64,000 bases of DNA from NCBI GenBank assembly GCA_963754065.1, contig CAVWFH010000002.1:1-64000 (forward strand). The letters run 5' to 3'. The notes beneath the pieces were generated by a model. That model worked only from the letters and a program-made list of their open reading frames with translations, was not told the origin of the DNA and ran no database searches. This DNA is from JALORV01 sp963754065. Its GTDB lineage: Bacteria > Pseudomonadota > Gammaproteobacteria > Burkholderiales > Burkholderiaceae_F. Numbering within the stretch: the stretch's first letter is position 1; every line of letters begins with the position of its first letter. Position numbers and translations under genes: made by a program. Positions 1 through 8,186 of the stretch are shown one piece after another.

Positions 1-2
1 CG

Positions 3-1047
3 CTGATCGCCATTGCGGCCGTGCAGGCCGCGATGGCGGCGCAGCCGGCCGTGCCGCCGCTGCCGCGCCTGCTGAGCGAAACGGGACTGTTCGAGGCAGG
101 TTCGACGACCGTCGTTCGCGCCGAGGTCATCGCCTTTGCGCCGCAGTACCCGTTGTGGTCGGACGGCACGCGCAAGCAGCGCTGGATCCGCCTGCCGCGC
201 GGTCGCACGATCGATGCGGCGCAGCCGGACGCCTGGCAGTTTCCGGTCGGCACGCGTCTGTGGAAGGAGTTCGGCTACAGCAGCCGCATCGAGACGCGCA
301 TGATCGAACGGCTCCCCGACGGGTCGTGGCGTTTCGCCAGCTATGCATGGAACGCCAACGGGACCGACGCGGTGCTGGTGCCGGAAGCTGGGGCCGTCGT
401 GGTGGCGGCCGATGCGCCGGGCGGCCGCTACTCCGTGCCGTCGCGCAACGACTGCCTGGCCTGCCACGACGGACCGGCGGTGCCGGTGCTCGGCTTCAGC
501 GCACTGCAGTTGTCGCCGGACCGCGATCCGCTGGCGCCGCACGCCGATGCGCCGCGCCGCGAGTTTGCCGATCTGCGCTCGCTGGTTGCGCAGGGCCGGA
601 TCGTGAACCTGCCGCCCGCGCTGCTCGCCGCGCCCGTGCGCATCGCGGCACGCACAGCCGACGGAGCGCGCGGCGCTCGGTTACCTGCACGCCAATTGCG
701 GCCACTGTCACAACGCAGCGGGCGCGCTCGACGGGCTCGAACTGGTGCTGTCGCAGTCGGCAGCGGCGAGCGCTGACAGCGCCGAGCAGACGCTGCGCTC
801 CCTGCTCGGCCACTCGAGCCGTTTCCGTCCGCAAGGCGCGGCAACGGCGCAGCGCGTCGCCGCCGACGGCAGCGGCGCGCACATGCTGACGCTGCGCATG
901 AAGAGTGAAAACCGATTGGCCCGCATGCCGCCGCTCGGCGTGCAGGTGGTCGATAGCGAGGGCGTGGCCCTCGTCGAACGCTGGATCACCGAGGCGGTAC
1001 AGGCCTCACGCGAACCTCAACACCTGGCAAAAGGAGAACTGAAATGA
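3..1047 (+). pseudogene. SO2930-family c-type cytochrome, 5' partial and frameshifted
   Basis: The reading frame is open from the left edge, and the hydrophobic start (LIAIAAVQAAMAAQ) looks like the end of a signal peptide, so the true start lies upstream. The protein has two heme motifs, CLACH (453-467) and CGHCH (697-711), and the conserved stretch YPLWSDGTRKQRW seen in SO2930/HNE_0200-type periplasmic cytochromes. The two halves are in different frames. Dropping the single A at 656 restores RTPTERAALGYLHANCGHCH and a continuous reading frame to the TGA at 1045-1047. The stop overlaps the start of the next cytochrome gene (ATGA), so the two are co-transcribed, probably as an electron-transfer pair. 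The substrate or partner oxidoreductase is not in the window. Whether the extra base is real or a sequencing error cannot be told here. Confidence 0.75.
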
Positions 1048-1634
1048 AACGCATCCCTGTGGAATACGCTGTCCTCGCAATCGCCGTCGCGGCCACGCTC
1101 GCGGTCACCCTGCCGGCCCGCGCGCAAACGCCCTCGAAGTCCGCCGAAACAACCGCCGACAAGGTGGCGCGCGGCAAGTACCTGGTCACGACGTCCGTAT
1201 GCAACGACTGCCATACGCCGTGGATCATGGGAGAAAAGGGTCCCGAACCCGACATGAGCCGCATGCTGTCGGGCCATCCCGAGAGCGAGAAAGTGCCGCC
1301 GGCGCCGGCCGCGCAGGGGCCGTGGGTCATGACGGCCTATGGCACCAATACCGCGTGGGCCGGGCCGTGGGGCGTGAGCTTCACCGCCAACCTGACCCCC
1401 GACAGGGAAACCGGACTCGGCAAGTGGACGCTGCGCAATTTCAAGGAGACGATCCGCACGGGCCGTCACATGGGGCGTGGCCGCGAGATCCTGCCGCCGA
1501 TGCCGTACCCGATGTACAAGAACTTCACGGACGCCGACCTCGAAGCGATTTTCAGCTACCTGCAGTCGATCCCCGCGGTGAGCAACCGGGTGCCGGAGCC
1601 GCTGCCGCCGGCGTTGCCGGTCGCGACGAAGTAG
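1044..1634 (+). CDS. Secreted mono-heme c-type cytochrome
   Basis: This 196-residue protein starts with a signal peptide (about residues 1-28, ending PARAQ) and has one heme-attachment motif, CNDCH, at residues 53-57, preceded by the cytochrome-typical ARGKYLVTTSVC. It should be a periplasmic electron carrier. The ATG overlaps the stop of the upstream two-heme cytochrome, and the Shine-Dalgarno AAGGAG lies at 1030-1035 inside that gene, so translation is coupled. The region after the heme (MSRMLSGHPES, later TGRHMGRGREILPPMPYP) resembles cytochromes that accompany periplasmic dehydrogenases. I infer the electron-carrier role and see no dehydrogenase partner here. Confidence 0.85.
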   Translation: MKRIPVEYAVLAIAVAATLAVTLPARAQTPSKSAETTADKVARGKYLVTTSVCNDCHTPWIMGEKGPEPDMSRMLSGHPESEKVPPAPAAQGPWVMTAYGTNTAWAGPWGVSFTANLTPDRETGLGKWTLRNFKETIRTGRHMGRGREILPPMPYPMYKNFTDADLEAIFSYLQSIPAVSNRVPEPLPPALPVATK

Positions 1635-1639
1635 TCTGC

Positions 1640-1674
1640 GCGGGCCGCGTCCTCAACGCGAGGACCCGGCCCGC
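1640..1674. terminator. Long hairpin between convergent genes
   Basis: Arms GCGGGCCG and CGGCCCGC enclose a second perfect stem GTCCTC/GAGGAC with a five-base loop, interrupted only by a C-C mismatch. It lies between the cytochrome gene (plus) and the sigma factor (minus) and covers the sigma stop codon. There is no T tract. It probably serves both strands as a transcription end or mRNA stabiliser. Confidence 0.5.
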
Positions 1675-2964
1675 TGCGCGCACTCGTCGGCGCGCCGCGT
1701 CAGCAGTTCCCGCTCGCGGGCGTTGCGTGTCATCGACGCCGCGCGCTCGAATTCGTTGCGTGCCTCGTCGAAGCGGTCCAGCTTGAACAGCAGGTCGCCG
1801 CGCACGCTCGGCAGCAGGTGATAGTCCCTGAGCTGCGCGTCATCGCGCAATGCATCGACCACTTCGAGTCCCGCCGCCGGGCCAAACGCCATCGCGAGCG
1901 CCACGGCCCGATTCAGTTCCACCACGGGCGAGGGTGCGCGCTGCGCCAGCGCGTCGTACAGCGCGGCGATGCGTTTCCAGTCGGTCGCGTCGGCCGTCTT
2001 CGCGCGGGCGTGGCACGACGCGATTGCGGCCTGCAGCGCGTACGTGCCGAGTCCGCCTTGCGCACGCGCGAGCTCGTCGGCTCGATCGAGGGCCGCGAGT
2101 CCACGCCGGATCAGCATCCGGTCCCAGCGGGACCGGTCCTGGTCGAGCAGCAGGATCGGCTCACCTTCTGGCCCGGTGCGCGCGCGCAGGCGCGAGGCCT
2201 GGATTTCCATCAGCGCAACCAGGCCGTGAACCTCGGCTTCCCGCGGAGCCAGTCCGGCCAGGACCCGACCGAGCCGCAGCGCCTCTTCGGCGAGTGCGGG
2301 TCGCATCCAGTCGTCGCCCGCGGTCGCGGCGTAGCCTTCGTTGAAGATCAGGTAGATGCACTTCCAGCACCGAGGCCAGGCGTGGCGCGAGTTCGGCCGC
2401 GGGCGGCAATTCGAAGGGCACGCGTGCCTCGGCCAGCGTCCGCTTCGCGCGCACGATGCGCTGTGCGATGGTCGGCTCGGGCACCAGGAACGCGCGTGCG
2501 ATCTCGTCCGTGGTGAGACCGCCCAGCAGTCGCAGCGTCAGCGCCGTGCGCGCCTCGCGCGACAGCACCGGATGGCAGGCGATAAACATCAGCCGCAGCA
2601 GGTCGTCGCCGATCGGATCGTCGAACGCGGCTTCGATCTGCGCCTCGAGGTCGGGCGCTACATCCTGCAGCTGCGTCTCGAGTTCCCAGGTGATCGCGTC
2701 CTGCTGGCGCTCGTGCAGCGCCTTGCGACGGATGCGGTCGATCGCGCGGTGTTTCGCCGCCTGGGTCAGCCACGCCGCGGGGTTGTCCGGCACGCCGTCG
2801 GTGGGCCACTGTTCGAGCGCAGCGACCAGCGCGTCCTGCGCGAGTTCCTCGGCGAGGCCGACGTCGCGTACCAGCCGCGTCAGGGCGGCGATGATGCGCG
2901 CTGACTCCATGCGCCACACCGCATCGATCGTGCGATGCAGGCTGATCGGATCGCGAGTACTCAA
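1653..2964 (-). pseudogene. ECF sigma factor, ECF42 type, with C-terminal TPR-like domain; frameshifted
   Basis: The first part carries sigma region 2 (SLHRTIDAVWRMES, then AEELAQDALVAALEQWP and NPAAWLTQAAKHRAIDRIRR) and a region 4 helix-turn-helix (LTTDEIARAFLVPEPTIAQR). The second part is the about 200-residue helical domain typical of ECF42 factors (WDRMLIRRGLAALDRA, VELNRAVALAMAFGPAAGLE). The two parts are in different frames. Removing one C (plus-strand G at 2358) joins them as LASVLEVIYLIFNEGYAA, the usual family sequence. I chose the TTG at 2964, four bases after the stop of the DGPF gene, because homology begins right there. It is the last gene of a six-gene minus-strand unit. ECF42 factors direct polymerase to genes of DGPF proteins, and two such genes are in this unit. 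Confidence 0.8.
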
Positions 2965-2968
2965 GGAA

Positions 2969-3322
2969 TCAGGTGAAGCAGGGGCCGAACTCGCGCACCT
3001 CGACGGTGGCCCACTGTGCGGCCGGGCACTCGACCGCGATCGCCACGGCTTCTTCCTTGCTCTTGCAGGTGAGGAGGAAGTAGCCGCCGACCATTTCCTT
3101 TGCTTCGGCAAACGGTCCGTCGATCAGCGTGCGTTTGCCCTGCCGCACCTGCACGCGCACCGCCTCGGCATCACTGCGCAGCGACTGGCTCACGGTCAGC
3201 AGACCGCGCGCCTTCAGGTCGGCGCTGAACTTCAGCATGCTGTCGTACAACGCGCGCCCTTCGTCCTCGGTGCGTTCGCGGCGCTGGCCGACCGGTTCCA
3301 CGATCAGCAGCATGTAGCTCAT
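2969..3322 (-). CDS. DGPF-domain (YCII-related) protein
   Basis: This is a 117-residue protein with the family signature DGPFAEAKE near the middle and a start MSYMLLIVEP like other DGPF/YciI-like proteins. These are small ferredoxin-fold proteins of unsettled biochemical role that occur with ECF42 sigma factors. The start at 3322 follows GAGAGG at good distance; the in-frame GTG at 3340 is less likely. It is separated from the sigma gene by only four bases and by 34 bases from the DUF1579 gene upstream, so it sits inside the same transcription unit. It is a paralogue of the DGPF gene at the head of the unit. Confidence 0.85.
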   Translation of the reverse strand: MSYMLLIVEPVGQRRERTEDEGRALYDSMLKFSADLKARGLLTVSQSLRSDAEAVRVQVRQGKRTLIDGPFAEAKEMVGGYFLLTCKSKEEAVAIAVECPAAQWATVEVREFGPCFT

Positions 3323-3356
3323 GGTCCCACCCTCTCGCACGTGTCCAGCGGCAACC

Positions 3357-3842
3357 TTACCCGATACGCGTGTAGCGCGTGGTCATGAAGCGTGTCCACT
3401 GGCCGTCCGGTCCCTGGACATGTCCGTGCAGCAGGCGTTCGTCGCGGCTGATCATCTCGATCACGTCGCGGTACTGCGCCATCGTGCCGGGCGGTCCTTC
3501 AAAGGCCGGCCCTTCGGCGTCAAGCGCAAGCGACTTCTGCCCGGCGTCCAGCGCGCCGCGGTGATAAATCCACAGGTGATTCATCATCGAGCCGATGAAG
3601 GTGCCGACGAAGTGACCCTTCGCGGGGTCGTAGCCCAAAGTCATCTGCGTCAGGGCCGGGCCGCCGCCCATGTTGCCGCTGCCTTCACAGAGCACCCAGT
3701 TGTCGCCGAGCAGGCGTACGCGCTCGCTACCTTCGGACTTCATCGCAGGCTGGTCCGGCCCGCAGTCCGCTTCGCCTTCAACGCGCCATTCGCCCACCAA
3801 CTGGTGCAACCAGGTGTGCTGCGCGGTTACTTCAGCCTTCAT
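3357..3842 (-). CDS. DUF1579 family protein
   Basis: This 161-residue cytosolic protein begins WLHQLVGEWRVEGEA and contains LGYDPAKGHFVGTFIGSMM, a lipocalin-like beta pattern characteristic of DUF1579. No signal peptide or membrane segment is seen. The start follows GGGAGAA. The function of the family is not established; members often travel with DGPF and VOC proteins in ECF-controlled clusters, as here. It lies 20 bases downstream of the VOC gene that ends at 3863 and is in the same operon. Confidence 0.8.
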   Translation of the reverse strand: MKAEVTAQHTWLHQLVGEWRVEGEADCGPDQPAMKSEGSERVRLLGDNWVLCEGSGNMGGGPALTQMTLGYDPAKGHFVGTFIGSMMNHLWIYHRGALDAGQKSLALDAEGPAFEGPPGTMAQYRDVIEMISRDERLLHGHVQGPDGQWTRFMTTRYTRIG

Positions 3843-3862
3843 TGAGTTTCTCCCGTGGCGTG

Positions 3863-4282
3863 TCAGGCGGGCTGATCGACCGTGACCATCCAGCCGAGTC
3901 CGAAGCGGTCGGTCAGCATGCCGAAGCACGGCGACCAGAACGTCTTGTCGATCGGCATCGTTACCGTGCCGCCCTCAGCGAGCGCGCTGAACATGCGACG
4001 CGCGGCGGCCTCGTCGGGCGCAGTGATCGACAGCGAAAAGCCGGCGAAATTCGGCTTCCCTGAGCAGCGGCCGTCCGACAGCATGACATCGGTGTCGCCG
4101 ACCTTGAACGACGCATGCATCACCTTGTTCTCGCTGCCCGGAGGCAGCATGCCGGGCGGCGGCGGTTCGGGCGCTTCGCGATTGCGCATCACCATGTCGA
4201 CCTTGGTGTCGAGCGCCTTCGTATAGAACGCGAGCGCCTCGTCGGCGCGGCCTTCGAAGAACAGGTACGGTTGTACGTTCAT
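3863..4282 (-). CDS. VOC-family (PhnB-like) protein
   Basis: The 139-residue protein starts MNVQPYLFFEGRADEALAFY and ends DRFGLGWMVTVDQPA, which is the PhnB-like branch of the glyoxalase/bleomycin-resistance (VOC) superfamily. The central NKVMHASFKVGDTDVMLSD strand and the C-terminal FGMLTDRFG are standard. The substrate is unknown; many of these proteins lack a demonstrated reaction. The Shine-Dalgarno AAAGGA lies just upstream and partly arises from a 13-base tandem duplication. It is in the middle of the ECF42-type operon. Confidence 0.8.
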   Translation of the reverse strand: MNVQPYLFFEGRADEALAFYTKALDTKVDMVMRNREAPEPPPPGMLPPGSENKVMHASFKVGDTDVMLSDGRCSGKPNFAGFSLSITAPDEAAARRMFSALAEGGTVTMPIDKTFWSPCFGMLTDRFGLGWMVTVDQPA

Positions 4283-4290
4283 GGGATGTC

Positions 4291-4316
4291 CTTTCTCGTC
4301 TACCTTTCTCGTCTAC
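4291..4316. repeat. 13-base perfect tandem duplication
   Basis: CTTTCTCGTCTAC occurs twice head to tail (4291-4303 and 4304-4316). It fills the gap between two VOC genes and, read on the minus strand, duplicates the purine-rich stretch leading into the ribosome binding site of the downstream gene. It looks like a recent slippage event. Confidence 0.9.
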
Positions 4317-4317
4317 A

Positions 4318-4803
4318 TCAGCGGGCCGCGGCCTGCATCGCCGCGAGGTCAAGCTTCTTCATTTGCAGGATGGCCGCCATCACGCGCTCCGAGTTCGGGC
4401 CGGTCATCAGCTGCCCGACGATGCTCGGCACGATCTGCCACGACAGTCCGTAGCGGTCCTTAAGCCAGCCGCATTGCTGCGCGCGTGGGTCGCCACCGGC
4501 GCCGAGCGTGTTCCAGTAGTGATCGATCTCGTCCTGCGTGTCGCAATGGACGACGAGCGAAATCGCCTCGGTGAACTTGAACACCGGCCCGCCGTTGAGG
4601 CCCATGAACTCCTGGCCGTCGAGCTCGAAGATCACCACCATGACCGAGCCGGCCGGTCGCCGATGATGCTCGAAGCCGGCCTCGCCGTAACGCGAGACCG
4701 TCTTGATGCGCGAGTTCGGAAAGACAGAGACATAGAAGTTTGCGGCGGGCTCGGCGTCGGCTTCGAACCACAGGCAGGGCGTGATGCGTTGCAGTTTCGG
4801 CAT
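4318..4803 (-). CDS. VOC-family protein (3-demethylubiquinone methyltransferase-like fold)
   Basis: This 161-residue protein has the family opening ITPCLWFEADAEPAANFYVS, then FMGLNGGPVFKFTEAISL and CGWLKDRYGLSWQIVP, features of the group once named 3-demethylubiquinone-9 3-methyltransferase. The name is historic; these are VOC-fold proteins without a methyltransferase domain and the substrate is not known. AAGGAG precedes the ATG. It follows the first DGPF gene by 28 bases and precedes another VOC gene in the same operon. Confidence 0.82.
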   Translation of the reverse strand: MPKLQRITPCLWFEADAEPAANFYVSVFPNSRIKTVSRYGEAGFEHHRRPAGSVMVVIFELDGQEFMGLNGGPVFKFTEAISLVVHCDTQDEIDHYWNTLGAGGDPRAQQCGWLKDRYGLSWQIVPSIVGQLMTGPNSERVMAAILQMKKLDLAAMQAAAR

Positions 4804-4831
4804 CGCAGATCTCCTTCGCGGTCGGTGCGGT

Positions 4832-5269
4832 TTACCTGCTGCGCCGGGCCAGCTCATCCGCCCGCGCCCGCAGTCGATCTTCCTGCGCACGCAGTTCCGG
4901 CGTGAATTCGGCACCGAAGTCTTCGGCCTCGAACACTGGCCGGATCTCGATTTCGGATTCGGTCGGCATCGGATTGGGACAGCGCCTGACCCACTCGATC
5001 GCCTCTTCCATGGATTTCACCTGCCACAGCCAGAATCCGGCGACCAGTTCCTTCGTTTCCGCAAACGGACCGTCGATCACGGTGCGCTGGCGGCCACTGA
5101 AGCGCACTCGCTTGCCTTTCGCGCTCGGATGCAGGCCCTCGCCCGCGAGCATCACGCCGGCCTTGACGAGTTCCTCGTTGAAGCTGCCCATTGCAGCGAG
5201 CAGTTCCTCGCTGGGCATGGCCCCGGCCTCGGAATCCTGGGTCGCCTTCACCATCACCATCACACGCAT
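4832..5269 (-). CDS. DGPF-domain (YCII-related) protein, first gene of the ECF unit
   Basis: The 145-residue protein contains VIDGPFAETKELVAGFWLWQ, the DGPF signature, and WVRRCPNPMPTESEIEIRPVFE. The start MRVMVMVK at 5269 is preceded by GAGGAG; the in-frame upstream codons give a longer, poorly supported N-terminus. The C-terminal 25 residues are a charged helix (PELRAQEDRLRARADELARRSR). A promoter-like site ends about 45 bases upstream. It heads the six-gene unit that ends with the ECF sigma factor, the arrangement known for ECF42 regulons. Its reaction is not known. Confidence 0.85.
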   Translation of the reverse strand: MRVMVMVKATQDSEAGAMPSEELLAAMGSFNEELVKAGVMLAGEGLHPSAKGKRVRFSGRQRTVIDGPFAETKELVAGFWLWQVKSMEEAIEWVRRCPNPMPTESEIEIRPVFEAEDFGAEFTPELRAQEDRLRARADELARRSR

Positions 5270-5315
5270 TCGGTTCTCCTCGGTCTGCACCGGCGGCTGC
5301 CGGCTACAGAAGTAC

Positions 5316-5342
5316 GTCGAACAGGGTGCGCTGGTATCGACG
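5316..5342 (-). promoter_or_regulatory. Candidate ECF42-type promoter for the DGPF/VOC/sigma operon
   Basis: Read on the minus strand: CGTCGA, 17 bases, then CGACGTAC. ECF42 promoters are reported to have TGTCGA at -35 and CG(A/T)C at -10, so this matches five of six and four of four. The same extended -10 and the same spacing recur upstream of the BNR gene at 7035-7061. The predicted transcript would start about 40 bases before the DGPF start codon. Confidence 0.55.
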
Positions 5343-5396
5343 TCGGCGGGGGCTGGCCGATGCGCTCGGCAGCTGCGCCTCGTTCAGCCGACCGGC

Positions 5397-5654
5397 TCAA
5401 CCCCCACTGAGCGCCTGAACGATCAGCACTTCGTCATTCGGGGCAAGCGGCATACCCAGATCGAACACCGGTTCCCCTCGCACAAAGAAGCGCACGTGCG
5501 GCCGCATGCGCTCCTGTTCGTTGATCATCCGGAAGCGAATGCCGGGGAACTGCTGGTCGAGATCGGCCAGCACCTCCGCCAGTGTCGCGCCGTTGGCATC
5601 GACCCACGACTGCTGCGTATACGAACGCAGCGGACTGGGGATCAGCACTCTCAT
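5397..5654 (-). CDS. MoaD/ThiS-family small protein
   Basis: This 85-residue beta-grasp protein ends in the di-glycine SGG needed for adenylation and thiocarboxylation in sulfur-carrier proteins, and has the family stretch NDEVLIVQALSGG. It lies 32 bases downstream of the BNR-repeat gene in the same direction, so both probably share a transcript. No MoaE, MoeB or ThiF partner is adjacent, so whether it supplies sulfur to molybdopterin, tungsten cofactor or another pathway is open. A pairing of a ThiS-like protein with a BNR-repeat protein is a recurring but unexplained neighbourhood. Confidence 0.8.
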   Translation of the reverse strand: MRVLIPSPLRSYTQQSWVDANGATLAEVLADLDQQFPGIRFRMINEQERMRPHVRFFVRGEPVFDLGMPLAPNDEVLIVQALSGG

Positions 5655-5686
5655 CGCTGGTTTCCGCGGTCGATGCGCTCAACGAC

Positions 5687-6916
5687 TCACGCGATCTCGG
5701 CTGCCTCGACCGCATAGATCTCGGGCAGATTGCGCGCGATGCAGGCCCACTTCGCGCCTTCGTCGCGACTGGCCCACAGCTCGCCGCTGGTCGTTCCGAA
5801 ATACAGCCCGACCGGATCGTGCGCATCGATGCTCATCGCCTGACGTTTCACGGTCCACCAGGCCTGCGCCGGCGGCAGGCCCGCGTCCTGTCGTTGCCAG
5901 GTCTTGCCGCCGTTACGGGTCACGTACACGGCGGGCTTGCCTTCGGGGCTGGTGCGCGGCCACACGGTCTGTCCGTCCATCGGCAGCACCCACGCGGTGT
6001 TGTCGTCGCGCGGATGAACGTTCATCGTGAAGCCGACGTCGCCGACTTTCTTCGGCATCGCGCGTCCGATGCGAGTCCACGTGGTCGACGGCCGGTCGAT
6101 GCGGTAGATCCCGCAATGATTCTGCTGATACAGGCGATCGGGGTTGCTGGGACACAGGCGGACGCAGTGCGGGTCGTGCACGGTCGGGTCGTTCTTTGGA
6201 AAGCCTTCGACCACATCGAGACCGTCGATCAGCAGCGAAAACGTCTTGCCGCCGTCGTGCGACTCGTGCACGCCTCCGCCGCTCATGCCGAAGTAAATGT
6301 GCTTCGGATCGCGCGGGTCGACGATGATCGAGTGCATCTTCGGCCCGTCAGGCGTGCCGTCCTGCACCGTCCCCATCCACGCGATGTACTTCGGATCGTC
6401 GTTGATCGGCGAGGCCGAGTGCCACGAGATTCCCCCGTCGTCCGAACGGAACAGCCCCTGCGGCGATGTCCCGGCGTACCAGACTCCGGGTTCGCTCGCG
6501 TGACCCGGCGTGAGCCAGAAAGTGTGGTCGACCACGCGCCCGCTGCCGTCGGGCTTCTTGTCGAACGCGGGTGGCTTCGCCGCTTCCTTCCAGGTCTTGC
6601 CAAAGTCGGTCGACCGAAACACCGTCGGGCCCAGGTGGCCGGTCTTCGCGGCGGCGAGCAGCGTGCGCCCGTCGCGCGGATCCAGCACCAGATGGTTCAC
6701 GATGTGCCCGAGAAAGTGCGGTCCGTCGGTGCGCCAGCTTCGGCGTGCACTGTCACCGTGGAGCAGCCATGCCCCCTTGCGTGTTGCGATCAGCACCACG
6801 ACACGCCGTGCGCTGCGTGCGCTACTCCGACCTGACCGGCGGACCGCTTTCTTCGCGGTAGGCTTTGCCGCGCGAACGCGGACAGAGGTCGATGCCTTCT
6901 TCTTCCTGGTTGCCAT
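5687..6916 (-). CDS. BNR/Asp-box repeat beta-propeller protein
   Basis: The 409-residue protein has repeated Asp-box motifs such as STDFGKTW, SDDGGISW, SHDGGKTF, TRNGGKTW and SRDEGAKW, the mark of a sialidase-like propeller. No signal peptide is present; instead the first about 38 residues are strongly basic (RKKKAS, KPTAKKAVRRSGRSS), unlike the rest. A DPHCVRLCPSNPDRLYQQ stretch is also conserved in related propellers. It is annotated in relatives as a WD40/YVTN or exo-alpha-sialidase-like protein, but sialidase active-site residues are not evident, so catalysis should not be assumed. It precedes the MoaD-like gene and has an ECF42-like promoter site about 120 bases upstream. Confidence 0.82.
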   Translation of the reverse strand: MATRKKKASTSVRVRAAKPTAKKAVRRSGRSSARSARRVVVLIATRKGAWLLHGDSARRSWRTDGPHFLGHIVNHLVLDPRDGRTLLAAAKTGHLGPTVFRSTDFGKTWKEAAKPPAFDKKPDGSGRVVDHTFWLTPGHASEPGVWYAGTSPQGLFRSDDGGISWHSASPINDDPKYIAWMGTVQDGTPDGPKMHSIIVDPRDPKHIYFGMSGGGVHESHDGGKTFSLLIDGLDVVEGFPKNDPTVHDPHCVRLCPSNPDRLYQQNHCGIYRIDRPSTTWTRIGRAMPKKVGDVGFTMNVHPRDDNTAWVLPMDGQTVWPRTSPEGKPAVYVTRNGGKTWQRQDAGLPPAQAWWTVKRQAMSIDAHDPVGLYFGTTSGELWASRDEGAKWACIARNLPEIYAVEAAEIA

Positions 6917-7034
6917 GAATTCTCCCCGGTCGTCGGTTCTTTGCGGAGGGACGATAAGCGCGAACGGCCGTCATGTCAGCGCCTGGCGCCTGCACCTGTG
7001 GACGTGCACGCGCAGAAATGTTCCCTGACAGTAC

Positions 7035-7061
7035 GTCGAACGCGACGACGCAGATTCGACA
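7035..7061 (-). promoter_or_regulatory. Candidate ECF42-type promoter for the BNR/MoaD-like operon
   Basis: On the minus strand this reads TGTCGA, 17 bases, CGACGTAC. It gives a perfect match to the reported ECF42 -35 element and the same -10 and spacing as the site at 5316-5342. The leader to the BNR start codon would be about 110 bases. Confidence 0.55.
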
Positions 7062-7103
7062 CGCGGCCGCGAAAATTCCTGGCTCGACGGTAGGGGCGTT
7101 AAC

Positions 7104-8186
7104 TCAGGCGCCGGACGCTTCGCGCTCGAGCAACGCGCGCTTGCGTTCGATGCCCCAGCGGTATCCCGCCAGGGCGCCATCGGTGCGCACGACCCGGTGG
7201 CAGGGAATGGCCACGGCCAGCGGATTTGAGGCCACGGCATGTGCTACGGCGCGGACCGACGTCGGCGCGCCGATGCGGCGAGCCACTTCGGAATAACTCG
7301 CGGTCTGGCCGGCCGGAATCTCGCGTAGCGTCTGCCAGACGCGCTGCTGGAACGCGGTTCCGCGCACGTCGAGCGGCAGATCGAGTCCGAGTCCCGGTGC
7401 CTCGACCAGGCCGACCACTCGCGCCACGAGGCCCTCGAACTCTGCGTCGCCGCCGATCAGCTGGGCGCGCGGAAATCGATCCTGCAGGTCGCGCACCAGG
7501 ACCTCGGGATCGTCGCCGAGCAGGATGGCGCACACGCCCTGGTCGCTGGCTGCCACCAGGATCGAGCCGAGCGAACATTCGCCCACGGCGAAGCGGATGG
7601 TCGTGTCCGTGCCGCCGGCGCGAAAGCGCGTCGGCGTCATCCCCAGCAGGGCAGCGGCCTGACCATAGAAGCGCCCGCTGGAGTTGAAACCGGCGCCGTA
7701 GATTGCGTCGGTCACTGTCTGGCGGACCCCGAGTTCGGCCCGTACGCGGCGTGCGCGATGCGCTTCCGCGTACTGCCTGGGTGTCACACCGGTCGCCGCC
7801 TTGAATAGCCGATGCAGGTGGTAGGCACTCACTCCAGCGCGCCGCGCCAACTTGTCGAGTGTCGGTGCTTCGTCCGCACTCTCGATGTATCGGCACAAGT
7901 CGGCGATCAGCGCTGACTGGACACTGCCGCGCGTCGTGTCGTTGGGCCGGCAGCGTTTGCAGGCGCGAAAGCCCGCGCGCTCCGCCTCGGCTGCGGTCGC
8001 GTGGAACTCCACGTTTTCCGGCCGCGCCGCGCGTGATCCGCAGGACGGGCGGCAATACACACCGGTCGTCCTGACTGCATAGACGAATTCGCCGTCAGAT
8101 TGCCGATCGCGCGTGACGACGGCGGTCCAGCGGGGATCGCTGACAGTGGCGGCGGCGCGCCGCTCCAACGTGGTGGTCATGTTCAC
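7104..8186 (-). CDS. ada: Ada: bifunctional methylation-responsive regulator and O6-methylguanine-DNA methyltransferase
   Basis: The 360-residue protein has the three parts of Ada. An N-terminal zinc-binding methyl-phosphotriester domain carries TTGVYCRPSCGSRAARPENV and ACKRCRP. A central AraC-type helix-turn-helix carries LARRAGVSAYHLHRLFKAA. The C-terminal methyltransferase carries the acceptor cysteine in IPCHRVVR. It removes methyl groups from DNA to itself and, once methylated, activates repair genes. I prefer the GTG at 8186, six bases after GGAG; an ATG two codons later is possible. No convincing Ada box is seen upstream. No alkB or alkA gene is adjacent. Confidence 0.95.
   Translation of the reverse strand: MNMTTTLERRAAATVSDPRWTAVVTRDRQSDGEFVYAVRTTGVYCRPSCGSRAARPENVEFHATAAEAERAGFRACKRCRPNDTTRGSVQSALIADLCRYIESADEAPTLDKLARRAGVSAYHLHRLFKAATGVTPRQYAEAHRARRVRAELGVRQTVTDAIYGAGFNSSGRFYGQAAALLGMTPTRFRAGGTDTTIRFAVGECSLGSILVAASDQGVCAILLGDDPEVLVRDLQDRFPRAQLIGGDAEFEGLVARVVGLVEAPGLGLDLPLDVRGTAFQQRVWQTLREIPAGQTASYSEVARRIGAPTSVRAVAHAVASNPLAVAIPCHRVVRTDGALAGYRWGIERKRALLEREASGA

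Noticed and set aside
2340..2380. Programmed frameshift in the sigma gene
   Set aside because: No slippery run or stem was seen; a plain extra base explains it, as in two other genes.
5687..6916. Active sialidase
   Set aside because: Asp boxes are present, but catalytic arginine triad and tyrosine/glutamate pair are not evident and there is no signal peptide.
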